Shown: one piece after another, positions 22,535 to 32,650 of the stretch | Position numbering within the stretch: the stretch's first letter is position 1 | How the letters are laid out: each line of letters opens with the position of its first letter | Assembly: GCF_022919115.1 (NCBI RefSeq) | Contig: NZ_CP095072.1 | Coordinates: forward strand, 1,116,001 to 1,180,000 | Length of the DNA stretch: 64,000 nt | DNA from: Gracilibacillus caseinilyticus | Lineage (GTDB): Bacteria > Bacillota > Bacilli > Bacillales > Amphibacillaceae | Direction: 5' to 3' | Made by a program: the position numbers and the translations under genes | Notes under the pieces: generated by a model | The model's database searches: none | Seen by the model: the letters and a program-made list of their open reading frames with translations, nothing else | Told to the model about the DNA's origin: nothing

Positions 22535-22608
22535 CGACCCCGAGAGGATTCGAACCTCCGACACCTTCTTTAGGAGAGAAGTGCTCTATCCTACTGAGCT
22601 ACGGGGTC
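22535..22608 (-). tRNA. tRNA-Arg (anticodon CCU)
   Basis: 74 nt cloverleaf. Acceptor GACCCCG pairs with CGGGGTC, the T-arm carries GGTTCGAATCC, and the anticodon loop CTCCTAA gives CCU, reading AGG. The 3' CCA is not encoded. Lies downstream of proC on the same strand. Confidence 0.95.
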
Positions 22609-22622
22609 ATGTTGATATATTT

Positions 22623-22644
22623 AGAGGGATGAGTTCATCCCTCT
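22623..22644 (-). terminator. palindromic hairpin between proC and tRNA-Arg
   Basis: AGAGGGATGA-gt-TCATCCCTCT, a perfect stem just after the proC stop. The T-tract on the minus strand is weak (TAAATATAT), so it may be a processing stem or a poor terminator. Confidence 0.55.
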
Positions 22645-22658
22645 GATGGGATTAAATA

Positions 22659-23480
22659 TTATTTTTCAAATAATTCACGCATTTCCTTTGATCGTGCCGT
22701 TGTTTCCTCCAAACAAGCGATGACAGCTTCCTGGAATTCGTGCGTTGCTAACGTTTTTAATCCGACTTCTGTCGTGCCTCCCGGGCTTGTAATCTTTTCA
22801 CGTAAAACTTTTGGAGAATCATCTGACGTTGCCAACATTTCGGCCACACCTTTAATTGTTTGTACCATCAACAGCTTGGCAATTTCTTTGTCTAACCCTT
22901 TCGCATCAACAAACTGCTCCATCGCCTCTACCATAAAATAATAGAATGCAGGGGTACTTCCTGCTAAGGCCGTAAATGCATCCATATCTGCCTCATCAAT
23001 CACTGCCGTTGTGCCGATCGACGTGATGAGTTCTTCGATTAATTGCACCTGTTCTTTGGATGCATAGGTACCCGCTGCAATCGTTGTAGCAGACTGTCCT
23101 ATCGTTGCTGACGTATTTGGCATAACACGAATGACCGGATTTTTTGTTTCTAACTGTTGTTCAATGAACGTAGTCGAAATTCCCGCTAACAAGGAAACGA
23201 CAATTTTATTTTCCGATAGCAATGGTTTGATTTCCGCCGTTGCTGTTTTAATGTCCTTTGGTTTCATGGCAAGAATAATGACATCACTTTGGTTAATTGT
23301 ATCTTGCGTAGACTGGGACGTTTGAATATGGTATTTTTCTTCTAATAATTTCAATCTTTCTTTATTGGAGTGATTCTTGGCAATAATTTGATTGGCGGAA
23401 ACGATTTTATTCGCCGTCATTCCGGCAATAATTGCCTCTGCCATCGATCCAGCTCCGAGAAATCCAATGGTTTGTTCCAT
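22659..23480 (-). CDS. proC: pyrroline-5-carboxylate reductase
   Basis: 273 residues. N-terminal Rossmann motif GFLGAGSMAEAI binds NAD(P)H; the family signature MPNTSATIGQSAT and the C-terminal dimerisation block with REKITSPGGTTEVGL are present. It catalyses the last step of proline synthesis. The second ATG (23480) is chosen because AAAGG is correctly spaced from it, while the first ATG three codons earlier overlaps it. In halophilic Bacillaceae proline is a major compatible solute; here the gene stands alone, without proB/proA. Confidence 0.94.
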   Translation of the reverse strand: MEQTIGFLGAGSMAEAIIAGMTANKIVSANQIIAKNHSNKERLKLLEEKYHIQTSQSTQDTINQSDVIILAMKPKDIKTATAEIKPLLSENKIVVSLLAGISTTFIEQQLETKNPVIRVMPNTSATIGQSATTIAAGTYASKEQVQLIEELITSIGTTAVIDEADMDAFTALAGSTPAFYYFMVEAMEQFVDAKGLDKEIAKLLMVQTIKGVAEMLATSDDSPKVLREKITSPGGTTEVGLKTLATHEFQEAVIACLEETTARSKEMRELFEK

Positions 23481-23581
23481 TTTCTTCATCCTTTATATGT
23501 ACTATCTTTATTCCCATTATAAACGAAAGAATGGAAAGATAAAAGAAAACTGCAGTAGCTCTATATTATCTTTACTCATAT

Positions 23582-23611
23582 AAAAAAATCGTTACCGGCT
23601 TGATAACGATT
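23582..23611 (-). terminator. terminator after tRNA-Ser
   Basis: AATCGTTA-ccggcttga-TAACGATT with seven A on the plus strand to its left (T-run for minus transcripts), 37 bp past the tRNA-Ser 3' end. Confidence 0.8.
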
Positions 23612-23647
23612 TTGTGATTTATATAATCTCCAATTTTGTAACAATTA

Positions 23648-23740
23648 TGGCGGAGGAGGAGGGATTCGAACCCCCGCGGGCCGTGAAGCCCCTGGCGGTT
23701 TTCAAGACCGCTCCCTTCAGCCGGACTTGGGTACTCCTCC
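23648..23740 (-). tRNA. tRNA-Ser (anticodon UGA)
   Basis: 93 nt including an encoded CCA. Class II tRNA with the long variable arm (GGGGCTTCACGGCCCGC region), acceptor GGAGGAG/CTCCTCC, anticodon loop CTTGAAA giving UGA (reads UCA). It lies downstream of serS on the same strand, separated by a repeat element. Confidence 0.95.
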
Positions 23741-23837
23741 GTGTTTTGCTGACGACAAGTAATAATATAGCATATCCCACAAATAGAGTCAATAGATTTT
23801 TTGTTTTTTTGTTTACATTATTTAAAGAATCCTGATA

Positions 23838-24260
23838 AATAATAGATTATGCAATGTGAACAGCAAATCAATAGGGTTATATGTACGTTTTACCGCTTTC
23901 CACTTCCCGCGGGAGTCTACGTGGTTGGCCTACGCTCATGTATAGCTCCATAATGAATGCGACAAGTAGGATATGGAGCACTATCTGATTCATTTGATGA
24001 TATACACAAGCCTAGAACGACTGCTTTTAGCTGTTCCATACATTGTAGCACTTCTTTAAGCGTAGGAAATATGCGGAGACTCCCGTGGGATCAGCGCGAG
24101 CTGAAGATCCACTTAGGAAAGAAAAGAATTTTCTTTTCTAAGTTAGCTGAAGCCGTGCCCCACAGGACGCGGAGCATATTTCCGGAGCTTTGCTATGCAT
24201 ATACTACATTTCAAAATAGCCAAGTGTGATAAAGTTCCACTTAACATAATCCATATTATA
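23838..24260 (+). mobile_element. copy of the dispersed foldback element (about 423 bp)
   Basis: Right end CACTTAACATAATCCATATTATA with AGAACC flank; left end is degenerate (AATAATAGATTATGC). Internal landmarks in the b-to-a order: CCGCGGGAGTCTACGTGG, TTGGCCTACGCTCATG, TTAAGCGTAGGAAATATGCG, GCTGAAGATCCACTTAG and CACAGGACGCGGAGCATATT. Lies between tRNA-Ser and serS. Confidence 0.78.
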
Positions 24261-24312
24261 AGAACCAATACAGCACTAATTTTTGTTATTTGCCTACATG
24301 ACAGGCATTATA

Positions 24313-24354
24313 TAAAAAAACCGCAGCAAGGATATGCGGTGAACCTTGTTGCGG
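24313..24354 (-). terminator. serS terminator
   Basis: Minus strand CCGCAACAAGG-...-CCTTGCTGCGG followed by T7, 15 bp after the serS stop. Confidence 0.9.
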
Positions 24355-24369
24355 ATTTTTTGATCTTAC

Positions 24370-25644
24370 TTATTTAATTTCCGTCTTTCCACCCATGTAA
24401 GGAACGAGCACTTCTGGAATTTTAATAGATCCGTCTGCTTGCTGATAATTTTCGATAATCGCGGAAACAGTACGTCCGATTGCTAATCCAGATCCATTTA
24501 ACGTATGGACAAATTCTGGTTTTGCTTTTTCCTCACGACGGAATCTGATACCTGCACGTCTCGCCTGGAAATCTTCAAAATTAGAACAAGAAGAAATTTC
24601 ACGATACGTGTCATTACTAGGCATCCAAACCTCAATGTCATACTTTTTCGCAGCTGTGAAGCCTAAATCAGCCGTACACATACTCATCACACGATATGGC
24701 AGTTTTAACAGCTGTAATACCTTTTCAGCATGGCCTGTTAATTCCTCTAACACATCGTAGGAATCTTCCGGTTTTACGAATTGCACTAATTCCACTTTGT
24801 TAAATTGATGCTGACGAATTAAGCCTCTCGTATCACGGCCCGCAGATCCTGCTTCAGAACGGAAGCTTGCACTAAACGCTGTGAATTTCTGTGGTAATTC
24901 ATCTGCCTTTAAAATGTCATCGCGATAATAGTTCGTTACCGGTACTTCTGCAGTTGGTACTAAGAAATAATCCCAGTCCTCGACTTTAAATGCATCTTCC
25001 TCAAATTTCGGTAATTGTCCTGTACCTGTCATACTCATACGATTGACCATATATGGTGGCAGCATTTCCTGATAGCCATGCTCATCTGCATGTAAGTCCA
25101 TCATGAAATTCATTAAAGCACGCTCTAAGCGAGCACCTAAACCTTTATAAAAGACAAAACGACTGCCTGTTACCTTTGCTGCCCGTTCAAAATCTAATAT
25201 ATCTAATTCAGTAGCAATATCCCAATGCGCCTTCTCTTCAAAATCAACATTTGGCAGTTCTCCCCATTTACGAACTTCCACATTATCATCTTCAGACTCT
25301 CCAATTGGTGTCGTTTCATGTGGAACATTAGGAATGGACAACATTAAGACATCCAATTCTTCCTCTACCTGCTTTAATTCCTGATCAATTGTCTTAATGC
25401 GATCTCCGACATTACGCATTTCCACAATCATATCATCGGCATCCTTTTTCTCTTTTTTCAATAAGGAGATTTGCTTAGAAACCTCATTTCTTTTTGCCTT
25501 AAGCTGTTCTGTTTCAGCAATTAACTCACGACGCTTTTCATCTAAATCACCAAACTTGTCAAGATCGGTTAAATCTTCTCCTCTGTGTGCTAACTTTTCT
25601 TTCACTTCTGCAAACTGATTACGTAACAATTTTCTATCTAACAT
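24370..25644 (-). CDS. serS: seryl-tRNA synthetase
   Basis: 424 residues. The N-terminal antiparallel coiled coil (about 27-100, charged [19 protein letters not shown]) grips tRNA-Ser; the class II core follows with motif 2 ([21 protein letters not shown]) and motif 3 ([18 protein letters not shown]). Preceded by a serine T-box leader and its own promoter, so expression rises when uncharged tRNA-Ser accumulates. AAGGAGGATGC lies before the ATG. Confidence 0.98.
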   Translation of the reverse strand: MLDRKLLRNQFAEVKEKLAHRGEDLTDLDKFGDLDEKRRELIAETEQLKAKRNEVSKQISLLKKEKKDADDMIVEMRNVGDRIKTIDQELKQVEEELDVLMLSIPNVPHETTPIGESEDDNVEVRKWGELPNVDFEEKAHWDIATELDILDFERAAKVTGSRFVFYKGLGARLERALMNFMMDLHADEHGYQEMLPPYMVNRMSMTGTGQLPKFEEDAFKVEDWDYFLVPTAEVPVTNYYRDDILKADELPQKFTAFSASFRSEAGSAGRDTRGLIRQHQFNKVELVQFVKPEDSYDVLEELTGHAEKVLQLLKLPYRVMSMCTADLGFTAAKKYDIEVWMPSNDTYREISSCSNFEDFQARRAGIRFRREEKAKPEFVHTLNGSGLAIGRTVSAIIENYQQADGSIKIPEVLVPYMGGKTEIK

Positions 25645-25686
25645 TTCAGCATCCTCCTTTATTCCTATCAGCTTAAATAAACATAT

Positions 25687-25938
25687 AAAAAACTCCCGTC
25701 CCTGACAATACTGTAGGGACGAGAGTTAACCCGCGATACCACCCTGATTGGAGAATAGACTTCTCCCGGCTTCATTTTAGATAACGGCTTTTATGCCGAG
25801 TGTATGTACTCTTCATTCCATACACTGCTCCAGGATGGATTCACTTAGCTTTTATACCAGTTCACACCTGCCACTGGCTCTCTTTGAATAAAAATATAAG
25901 CTACTAGTTCCTGTCATCACTTTATTACTATACGATCT
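25687..25938 (-). promoter_or_regulatory. T-box leader (serine) upstream of serS
   Basis: The minus strand has the T-box bulge AGGGTGGTATCGCG (about 25736-25749), which base-pairs with the free CCA end of uncharged tRNA, followed by an intrinsic terminator hairpin and T6 (25686-25729). Stem I carries AGTGAATCCATC; the specifier codon is read as UCC (plus 25837-25839), a serine codon. Confidence 0.92.
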
Positions 25939-25944
25939 CTTATT

Positions 25945-25973
25945 ATTATATTATCTTTCCACCATTTTGACAA
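25945..25973 (-). promoter_or_regulatory. serS promoter inside the 3' end of pdxT
   Basis: TTGTCA (25968-25973), 17 bases, TATAAT (25945-25950) on the minus strand, overlapping the last pdxT codons and giving a start near 25938, where the T-box leader begins. Confidence 0.75.
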
Positions 25974-26520
25974 AGTATTCTGTCAATCGATGGTCATCTG
26001 TTAATTCCGGATGAAAAGCACTGCATAGGTAATGCCCTTGCTGTGCTGCAACGATCTTATCATTGTGTATCGCCAATACATCCACATCTGGACCAACTTC
26101 TGCGATGTATGGAGCGCGAATAAACACTGCTTCAAAGTCTTCTGCTACACCATTTATATTAATCGCTGCTTCAAATGATTCGCGCTGACGGCCAAATGCA
26201 TTACGTTCCACTTTCATATCCATTAGAGACAGATGTGCGTAATCCTGTCCAATGATATCAGTAGCTAAAAGAATCAGACCGGCACATGTACCAAAAATCG
26301 GTTTTCCTTGCTGACCGAAGTCTACTAATGCATCAAGAAAATCGTACTTGTCAATCAAACGACGCATTGTCGTACTTTCGCCACCAGGTAAGATCAACCC
26401 ATCTATTTCATCCAGCTGTTCTTTATATTTAATCACAATTCCTTCTGCACCAGATGCTTCAACAGAACGAATATGCTCGCGAATCGCGCCTTGCAATCCT
26501 AGCACTCCGATTTTTACCAT
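25951..26520 (-). CDS. pdxT: pyridoxal 5'-phosphate synthase glutaminase subunit PdxT
   Basis: 189 residues. Class I glutamine amidotransferase with catalytic C79 (FGTCAGL), H170 and E172 (FHPEL), and the PdxT signature GGEST. It feeds ammonia to PdxS. pdxS ends 19 bp upstream on the same strand, the usual two-gene operon. Confidence 0.97.
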   Translation of the reverse strand: MVKIGVLGLQGAIREHIRSVEASGAEGIVIKYKEQLDEIDGLILPGGESTTMRRLIDKYDFLDALVDFGQQGKPIFGTCAGLILLATDIIGQDYAHLSLMDMKVERNAFGRQRESFEAAININGVAEDFEAVFIRAPYIAEVGPDVDVLAIHNDKIVAAQQGHYLCSAFHPELTDDHRLTEYFVKMVER

Positions 26521-26539
26521 GATGTCTTCTCCTCACTAA

Positions 26540-27424
26540 TTACCAACCACGATCTTGCATACGCTCTTGTGGCGCAATCGTGCTGATTTCTAGACCTTTC
26601 ATTGCCGTACCAATACCTTTAGATACTTTGGCAATTAAATCGTAATTATCGTAATGTGTTGTTGCTTCTACAATGGCTCTTGCAAAGTTAGCAGGGTTAT
26701 CTGACTTAAAGATACCTGAACCAACAAATACTCCATCAGCACCTAACTGCATCATTAACGCTGCATCTGCAGGAGTTGCAACACCACCTGCTGCAAAGTT
26801 AACCACAGGCAGACGGCCTTTATCTTTAATATCTAATAGGACTTCGTATGGTGCACCTAGTTCTTTCGCATATGTCATCACTTCGTCCTCTGACATATGC
26901 ACTAATTTACGAACCTGCCCATTGACTTCACGGATATGACGAACCGCTTCTACGATGTTACCAGTACCTGGTTCACCTTTCGTACGAAGCATAGACGTTC
27001 CTTCACCGATACGACGAGCAGCTTCACCAAGATTACGGCACCCACATACAAAAGGTACGGTATATTCACGTTTATTTAAGTGATAGACTTCATCTGCAGG
27101 AGTTAATACTTCACTCTCATCAATATAATCAACGCCCATTGATTCCAAAACTTTCGCTTCGACAATGTGACCGATACGAGCTTTCGCCATGACTGGAATA
27201 GAGACTGCATTCATGACCTCTTCTACGATAGTAGGGTCTGCCATACGTGCTACTCCGCCTGCTGCACGAATATCTGATGGTACTCGTTCTAGTGCCATTA
27301 CCGCTACAGCACCAGCTTCTTCAGCAATTTTTGCTTGTTCTGCATTGACAACGTCCATAATAACGCCGCCTTTTTGCATTTCTGCCATACCTCTTTTAAC
27401 TCTATCTGTACCTATTTTAGACAT
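26540..27424 (-). CDS. pdxS: pyridoxal 5'-phosphate synthase lyase subunit PdxS
   Basis: 294 residues, the standard length. TIM barrel with the first catalytic Lys at K81 (VMAKARIGH), [12 protein letters not shown] and the phosphate-binding [15 protein letters not shown] block. It condenses ribose 5-phosphate, glyceraldehyde 3-phosphate and ammonia to PLP with PdxT. Confidence 0.98.
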   Translation of the reverse strand: MSKIGTDRVKRGMAEMQKGGVIMDVVNAEQAKIAEEAGAVAVMALERVPSDIRAAGGVARMADPTIVEEVMNAVSIPVMAKARIGHIVEAKVLESMGVDYIDESEVLTPADEVYHLNKREYTVPFVCGCRNLGEAARRIGEGTSMLRTKGEPGTGNIVEAVRHIREVNGQVRKLVHMSEDEVMTYAKELGAPYEVLLDIKDKGRLPVVNFAAGGVATPADAALMMQLGADGVFVGSGIFKSDNPANFARAIVEATTHYDNYDLIAKVSKGIGTAMKGLEISTIAPQERMQDRGW

Positions 27425-27484
27425 TCTATTGTTCCTCCTAATTTATGAACTATTTCCTATATACGATCGACTCATTCCTCATAC

Positions 27485-27514
27485 ATTATATAACAAATAT
27501 TGATCAAATGCCAA
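27485..27514 (-). promoter_or_regulatory. pdxS-pdxT promoter
   Basis: TTGGCA (27509-27514), 18 bases, TATAAT (27485-27490) on the minus strand, about 60 bp before pdxS. Confidence 0.7.
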
Positions 27515-27534
27515 CCTCTGTAATAGGAATTACC

Positions 27535-28875
27535 TTAATTAAACAGTCCTTTAAAGAAATCAACTACTGTTGTAAATACATTAGCAAAAAAGTCACCGAT
27601 AGCTCCCAACGTTAGCATAAACCAGTTAGATTTTTCAACTGCATCAGATGTCACGACATCGACCCGTTGAACATTGTCAGCTCCACCAATATAACCGTTA
27701 TTTGTTTCCCCGGTATATTCAATCACCGCTTGTCCTATCTTCTCGCCTGCTTCAATAGGAGCTTCAAGCGTACCGTCTTCCGTTAATTTATCCGGATCTA
27801 TTTCATACTTAATCTGATATAAATCCTCTTCACCTGTTTTAACTGTTGTAGTAACCGGTTCTGCAGTTTTGATTTCTACTTCATCTTCTTTACCTTTCGA
27901 TACAGGCAGCGTTTTCTGATCCTCTAATTGATAGTCAGCAGGATAAAGTTCTGCTTGTTCAAACTGTGAAAAACCGTATTCCATCAGTTTTTTCGTTTCA
28001 ACAAATCGCTCCTTTTCACTACTTGTCTTCATAACAACCGTGATAATTCGGCGATCACCTTGTTGTGCTGTTCCAGTAAAGCAATAACCTGCCGCATCGG
28101 TATGGCCTGTTTTTAGTCCATCGACACCTTCAAAACCAAACTGGGTAAAGTTATTATCATCCCATGGTAACATCCAGTTCCAATTCGTTAATTCACGATC
28201 ATCGAGCGTCGTTGTTAACATACTAGAATATTCTAATGCCTCTGGATGATCATTAACTAAATGATAGGCAAGTAAAGCTGCTGAACGTGCAGACAGTAAG
28301 TTATCTGCATTCGCTTCCGTACCTTCTGGGTGATACTCTCCTAAGTCAGTATTGGATAAACCGGTAGAGTTCACAAACTTATATTCCTGTAGTCCCATTT
28401 CTTCCGCTTTGGCGTTCATCATTTTGACAAACTCGCCTTCTGATCCTGCTACTAACTCTGTTAAAGCAACAGTTGTCGCGTTATCAGAGTAAATAGCCAT
28501 CGCTTCGTATAATTCACGAACCGTATATTGCTTATTCTGACGCAAACCAATCCCAGAAAAACTATTATTGGAAGATAACCAATAAGCATAATCTCCTATT
28601 TGAGTCGTTGTGTCCCAGCTAATTGTACCCGATTCAATTGCTTCAAGTACTAGATATTCCGTCATCATTTTCGTCATACTAGCTGGAGGTAATTTTAAAT
28701 CAGACTGTTTCTCATATAAAATTCTCCCTGAATTTGCGTCGACGATGATAGCTGATTCAGCTTTCACGTCTAGACTCGTAGCTGCACTTACCTTGATATT
28801 ATTGATAGAGAAAGTCGTGATCATCAATACTGTCATCACAACCAAGATGCTAACTTTCTTCATTACGTCCTTCAA
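27535..28875 (-). CDS. dacA: D-alanyl-D-alanine carboxypeptidase DacA (PBP5)
   Basis: 446 residues. A signal peptide ends near VSAA (about residue 32). Penicillin-binding active-site motifs SMTK (Ser66), YSDN and KTGHT are present, then a beta-rich domain and a C-terminal amphipathic anchor (NWFMLTLGAIGDFFANVF). It trims the pentapeptide stems of peptidoglycan. The start is read as TTG at 28875 with GGAGG eight bases upstream; an in-frame ATG at 28863 is the alternative. Neighbours pdxS and guaB are as in B. subtilis. Confidence 0.95.
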   Translation of the reverse strand: MKDVMKKVSILVVMTVLMITTFSINNIKVSAATSLDVKAESAIIVDANSGRILYEKQSDLKLPPASMTKMMTEYLVLEAIESGTISWDTTTQIGDYAYWLSSNNSFSGIGLRQNKQYTVRELYEAMAIYSDNATTVALTELVAGSEGEFVKMMNAKAEEMGLQEYKFVNSTGLSNTDLGEYHPEGTEANADNLLSARSAALLAYHLVNDHPEALEYSSMLTTTLDDRELTNWNWMLPWDDNNFTQFGFEGVDGLKTGHTDAAGYCFTGTAQQGDRRIITVVMKTSSEKERFVETKKLMEYGFSQFEQAELYPADYQLEDQKTLPVSKGKEDEVEIKTAEPVTTTVKTGEEDLYQIKYEIDPDKLTEDGTLEAPIEAGEKIGQAVIEYTGETNNGYIGGADNVQRVDVVTSDAVEKSNWFMLTLGAIGDFFANVFTTVVDFFKGLFN

Positions 28876-29050
28876 TGTTCCTACCTCCGACTATTATTTT
28901 ACGAAATAATTTTATCACAACTAGATCAAATAGAAAATAACGCTTTAAGCCTATTACGAAATAATCCTTTAAAATTGCTTCATGTAAACCTGTCATTGCT
29001 AGTAAATAAATCCCCGATCATACAATCTTACAGTTAAGAAAATAACTACC

Positions 29051-29523
29051 GATAATATGGATTATATTAGTGGATCTGGTTTACAAGATGGTAATTTTGA
29101 TAGTTTTTTTATGCTTAGCAAAGCTCAGGAAATATGCTCCGCGTCCTGTGGGCACGGCTTCAGCCAGGCTACTACTTGAACTACTTCATTGCTGCCTTGT
29201 GCCTTCAAAGCCATACTTGCAGACACAGGCACAGACTAAGTGGATCTTCAGCTCGTGCTGACGCATGAGGAGTCTCTGCATATTTCCGGAGCTTAGAGGA
29301 AGTTCTACAACGTATGGAACAGCTAAAAGCAGCGGTGCTAGGCATATTGTTATGCAGAATTCGAATGCTATTTAGCTCAATATGCTAGCTCTTGTATAAG
29401 TTGTAGAACCCATACATTAGCTTCAGCCGTGCCCCGCAGGACGCGGAGTGGTTGGACGGAGCGGTATCCCAGCACATGAATCATTTCAAAATGACCACCA
29501 AGTTAGTTATCAGAATCCATATT
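29051..29523 (-). mobile_element. copy of the dispersed foldback element (about 473 bp), a-end left
   Basis: Left end GATAATATGGATTATAT; right end degenerate (CAGAATCCATAT). Left arm is a-type (GGAAATATGCTCCGCGTCCT), right arm b-type (CAGGACGCGGAGTGGTTGGA then GGTATCCCAGCACATGAATC). The right arm is almost the exact reverse complement of the left arm of the copy at 60322-60904. Lies between dacA and guaB. Confidence 0.8.
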
Positions 29524-29585
29524 TCTTCAATCTTGCCTATAATTCGCCTTCATAACAGCATGTAAACTTCCCCTGCTTATAAAGA

Positions 29586-29608
29586 AAAACTTGGATGGTC
29601 CAAGTTTT
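29586..29608 (-). terminator. guaB terminator
   Basis: AAAAACTTGGA-tgg-TCCAAGTTTTT, symmetric, 20 bp past the guaB stop. Confidence 0.85.
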
Positions 29609-29626
29609 TCTCTGTCTATCTCATGA

Positions 29627-31111
<1,485 letters not shown>

Positions 31112-31218
31112 TTAAATATATGAATGTTTATTTTGTGGAAAAATTGGAAAGATAAGCAACTCTCTATCTCTAGAGAATCATCTATTTTCGAGGGTTGTAT
31201 CCTTAACTATTGTTATTT

Positions 31219-31247
31219 ACAATACGATATGTTTTGGCTATTTTCAA
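31219..31247 (-). promoter_or_regulatory. guaB promoter
   Basis: TTGAAA (31242-31247), 17 bases, TATTGT (31219-31224) on the minus strand, leaving a leader of about 110 nt. Confidence 0.6.
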
Positions 31248-31440
31248 CCTTTTTTTTTACTGAAATCAGCGCTTTAAAATAACGATATGATCAGATCAAT
31301 AATGTAAGAGGTTACATACAAAAAATATTTTTATAGATACTCTCCCGAAACACCTAGCTAACTCGACTTATCGATGCATGTATCCAATAGAAAAATAACG
31401 TACCACCATCACTCCGTCTTATTATTCCGGGATAACAGCT

Positions 31441-31531
31441 AAAAAAAACTGTCTCACAGATAGTATGTATTGCGACATGAAGCCTATACCTTAGTAAAGC
31501 GACAGTCGTTCTTACTATCCGTTGAGACAGT
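31441..31531 (-). terminator. long-stem terminator after the HD-GYP gene
   Basis: Minus strand ACTGTCTCA plus GATAGTA pairs with TACTATC plus TGAGACAGT (about 16 bp with one internal mismatch), a loop of about 45 nt, then T8. The loop is unusually long for a terminator. Confidence 0.65.
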
Positions 31532-31536
31532 TGATA

Positions 31537-32628
31537 TTAATCAGATATAATCTTTTCTATAAAAATAGCTTGTTTCTCATCGAGGTTGATAATTTCTTCT
31601 GTATCGATCACGCGTACGATCGGTCGTGTAGGTATATTAGGATCGATAAAAATAATAAATGCTTCTTGCTTGTTAGACAGCTGGACACGTGTACCAATTG
31701 TCACGTTCATTAAGGAGTCGATAAATTTCTGTAAAACGGTAAAATCAAATTTCTTATATTTAAGCTTGAGCATCTCTGCCATCACCTTAAAAGGCGACTG
31801 TTTTCTTCGGTAAATTCGTTCAGATGTCATCGCATGATACGTATCACAGACAGCGATGATTTTGGCATACGGATGAATCTTTTCTTCTGTAACGCCGATA
31901 GGGTAGCCACTTCCATCCATTCGTTCATGGTGCTGTAATATTGACAATTTCATCGCCTGCGTTACAAAAGGAATATCTTTCACCATTCGATAGGATAAAG
32001 TCGAATGCTTCTTAATTTCCTCGTATTCAGCAATCGTCAGCTGTGATTCTTTCGTTAACCAATTTTCATTTAATTTTGCCATACCACAATCAGCAAGCAA
32101 ACCAGCCATCCCTACCTGTTTCCATTCCTGCTGGTAGCCCAGTTTTTTGGCTAAATAGGCCGATAATAAAGCAACTGATACAGCATGATGATAAAAATAA
32201 TCCTTTTTAGAAGCGAATTGATGTAACAAAAATAAATCCAAATGAATTTCATTGATGTAATCAAATAACGGATTCATCATTTGACGCACATGATGAATCT
32301 CGAGATTACTTCCACTTTGCCACTTCTTAAACATCTCTTTATAATATGCGACCGTATTTACATATAGTGAGGCAAAGGAAGCTTTAGACTTCCTTTGCAC
32401 AGGTGGTTCACTTGATTTATCGGTTATTTGCAAATGCTCTGGTGTATAAGTTTGACCCGATTGTAATTTATCTGAGACTTCAACCTTTTTTATTTGAAAA
32501 TGCTCGAGCACTTTAATATGTTTTTCTTTTATCACTGTGTCTTGTTCAATGATAGGATGCTTGGTTTTGCCCGTAACTTGTTTCGTTAAAATACATCCTG
32601 TTACTAATTGTTGTGGATGCACCTGCAA
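31537..32628 (-). CDS. HD-GYP-domain protein with degenerate HD motif
   Basis: About 363 residues. N-terminal region starts MQVHPQQLVTGCIL; the HD-GYP core follows: HHAVSVALLSAYLAKKLG at about 146-163, LLADCGM where LLHDIGK is normal (about 177-183), and HHERMDGSGYP at 233-243. HD-GYP enzymes hydrolyse cyclic di-GMP; here the His of the HD pair is Ala, so metal binding and activity are doubtful. A TTG start at 32628 is chosen, with AAGGGTG seven bases upstream, just after the gyrA stop; the longer frame would run back through the gyrA tail. Probably cotranscribed with gyrA. Confidence 0.8.
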   Translation of the reverse strand: MQVHPQQLVTGCILTKQVTGKTKHPIIEQDTVIKEKHIKVLEHFQIKKVEVSDKLQSGQTYTPEHLQITDKSSEPPVQRKSKASFASLYVNTVAYYKEMFKKWQSGSNLEIHHVRQMMNPLFDYINEIHLDLFLLHQFASKKDYFYHHAVSVALLSAYLAKKLGYQQEWKQVGMAGLLADCGMAKLNENWLTKESQLTIAEYEEIKKHSTLSYRMVKDIPFVTQAMKLSILQHHERMDGSGYPIGVTEEKIHPYAKIIAVCDTYHAMTSERIYRRKQSPFKVMAEMLKLKYKKFDFTVLQKFIDSLMNVTIGTRVQLSNKQEAFIIFIDPNIPTRPIVRVIDTEEIINLDEKQAIFIEKIISD

Positions 32629-32650
32629 ATAGATCACACCCTTATTTGAT

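Noticed and set aside
23614..23835. 73-residue frame over tRNA-Ser
   Set aside because: It is the antisense of a clear tRNA-Ser and has no start context.
24033..24229. Protein coding capacity of the repeat elements
   Set aside because: Frames inside the elements are short, differ between copies, and lack ribosome sites, so no transposase or other protein is supported.
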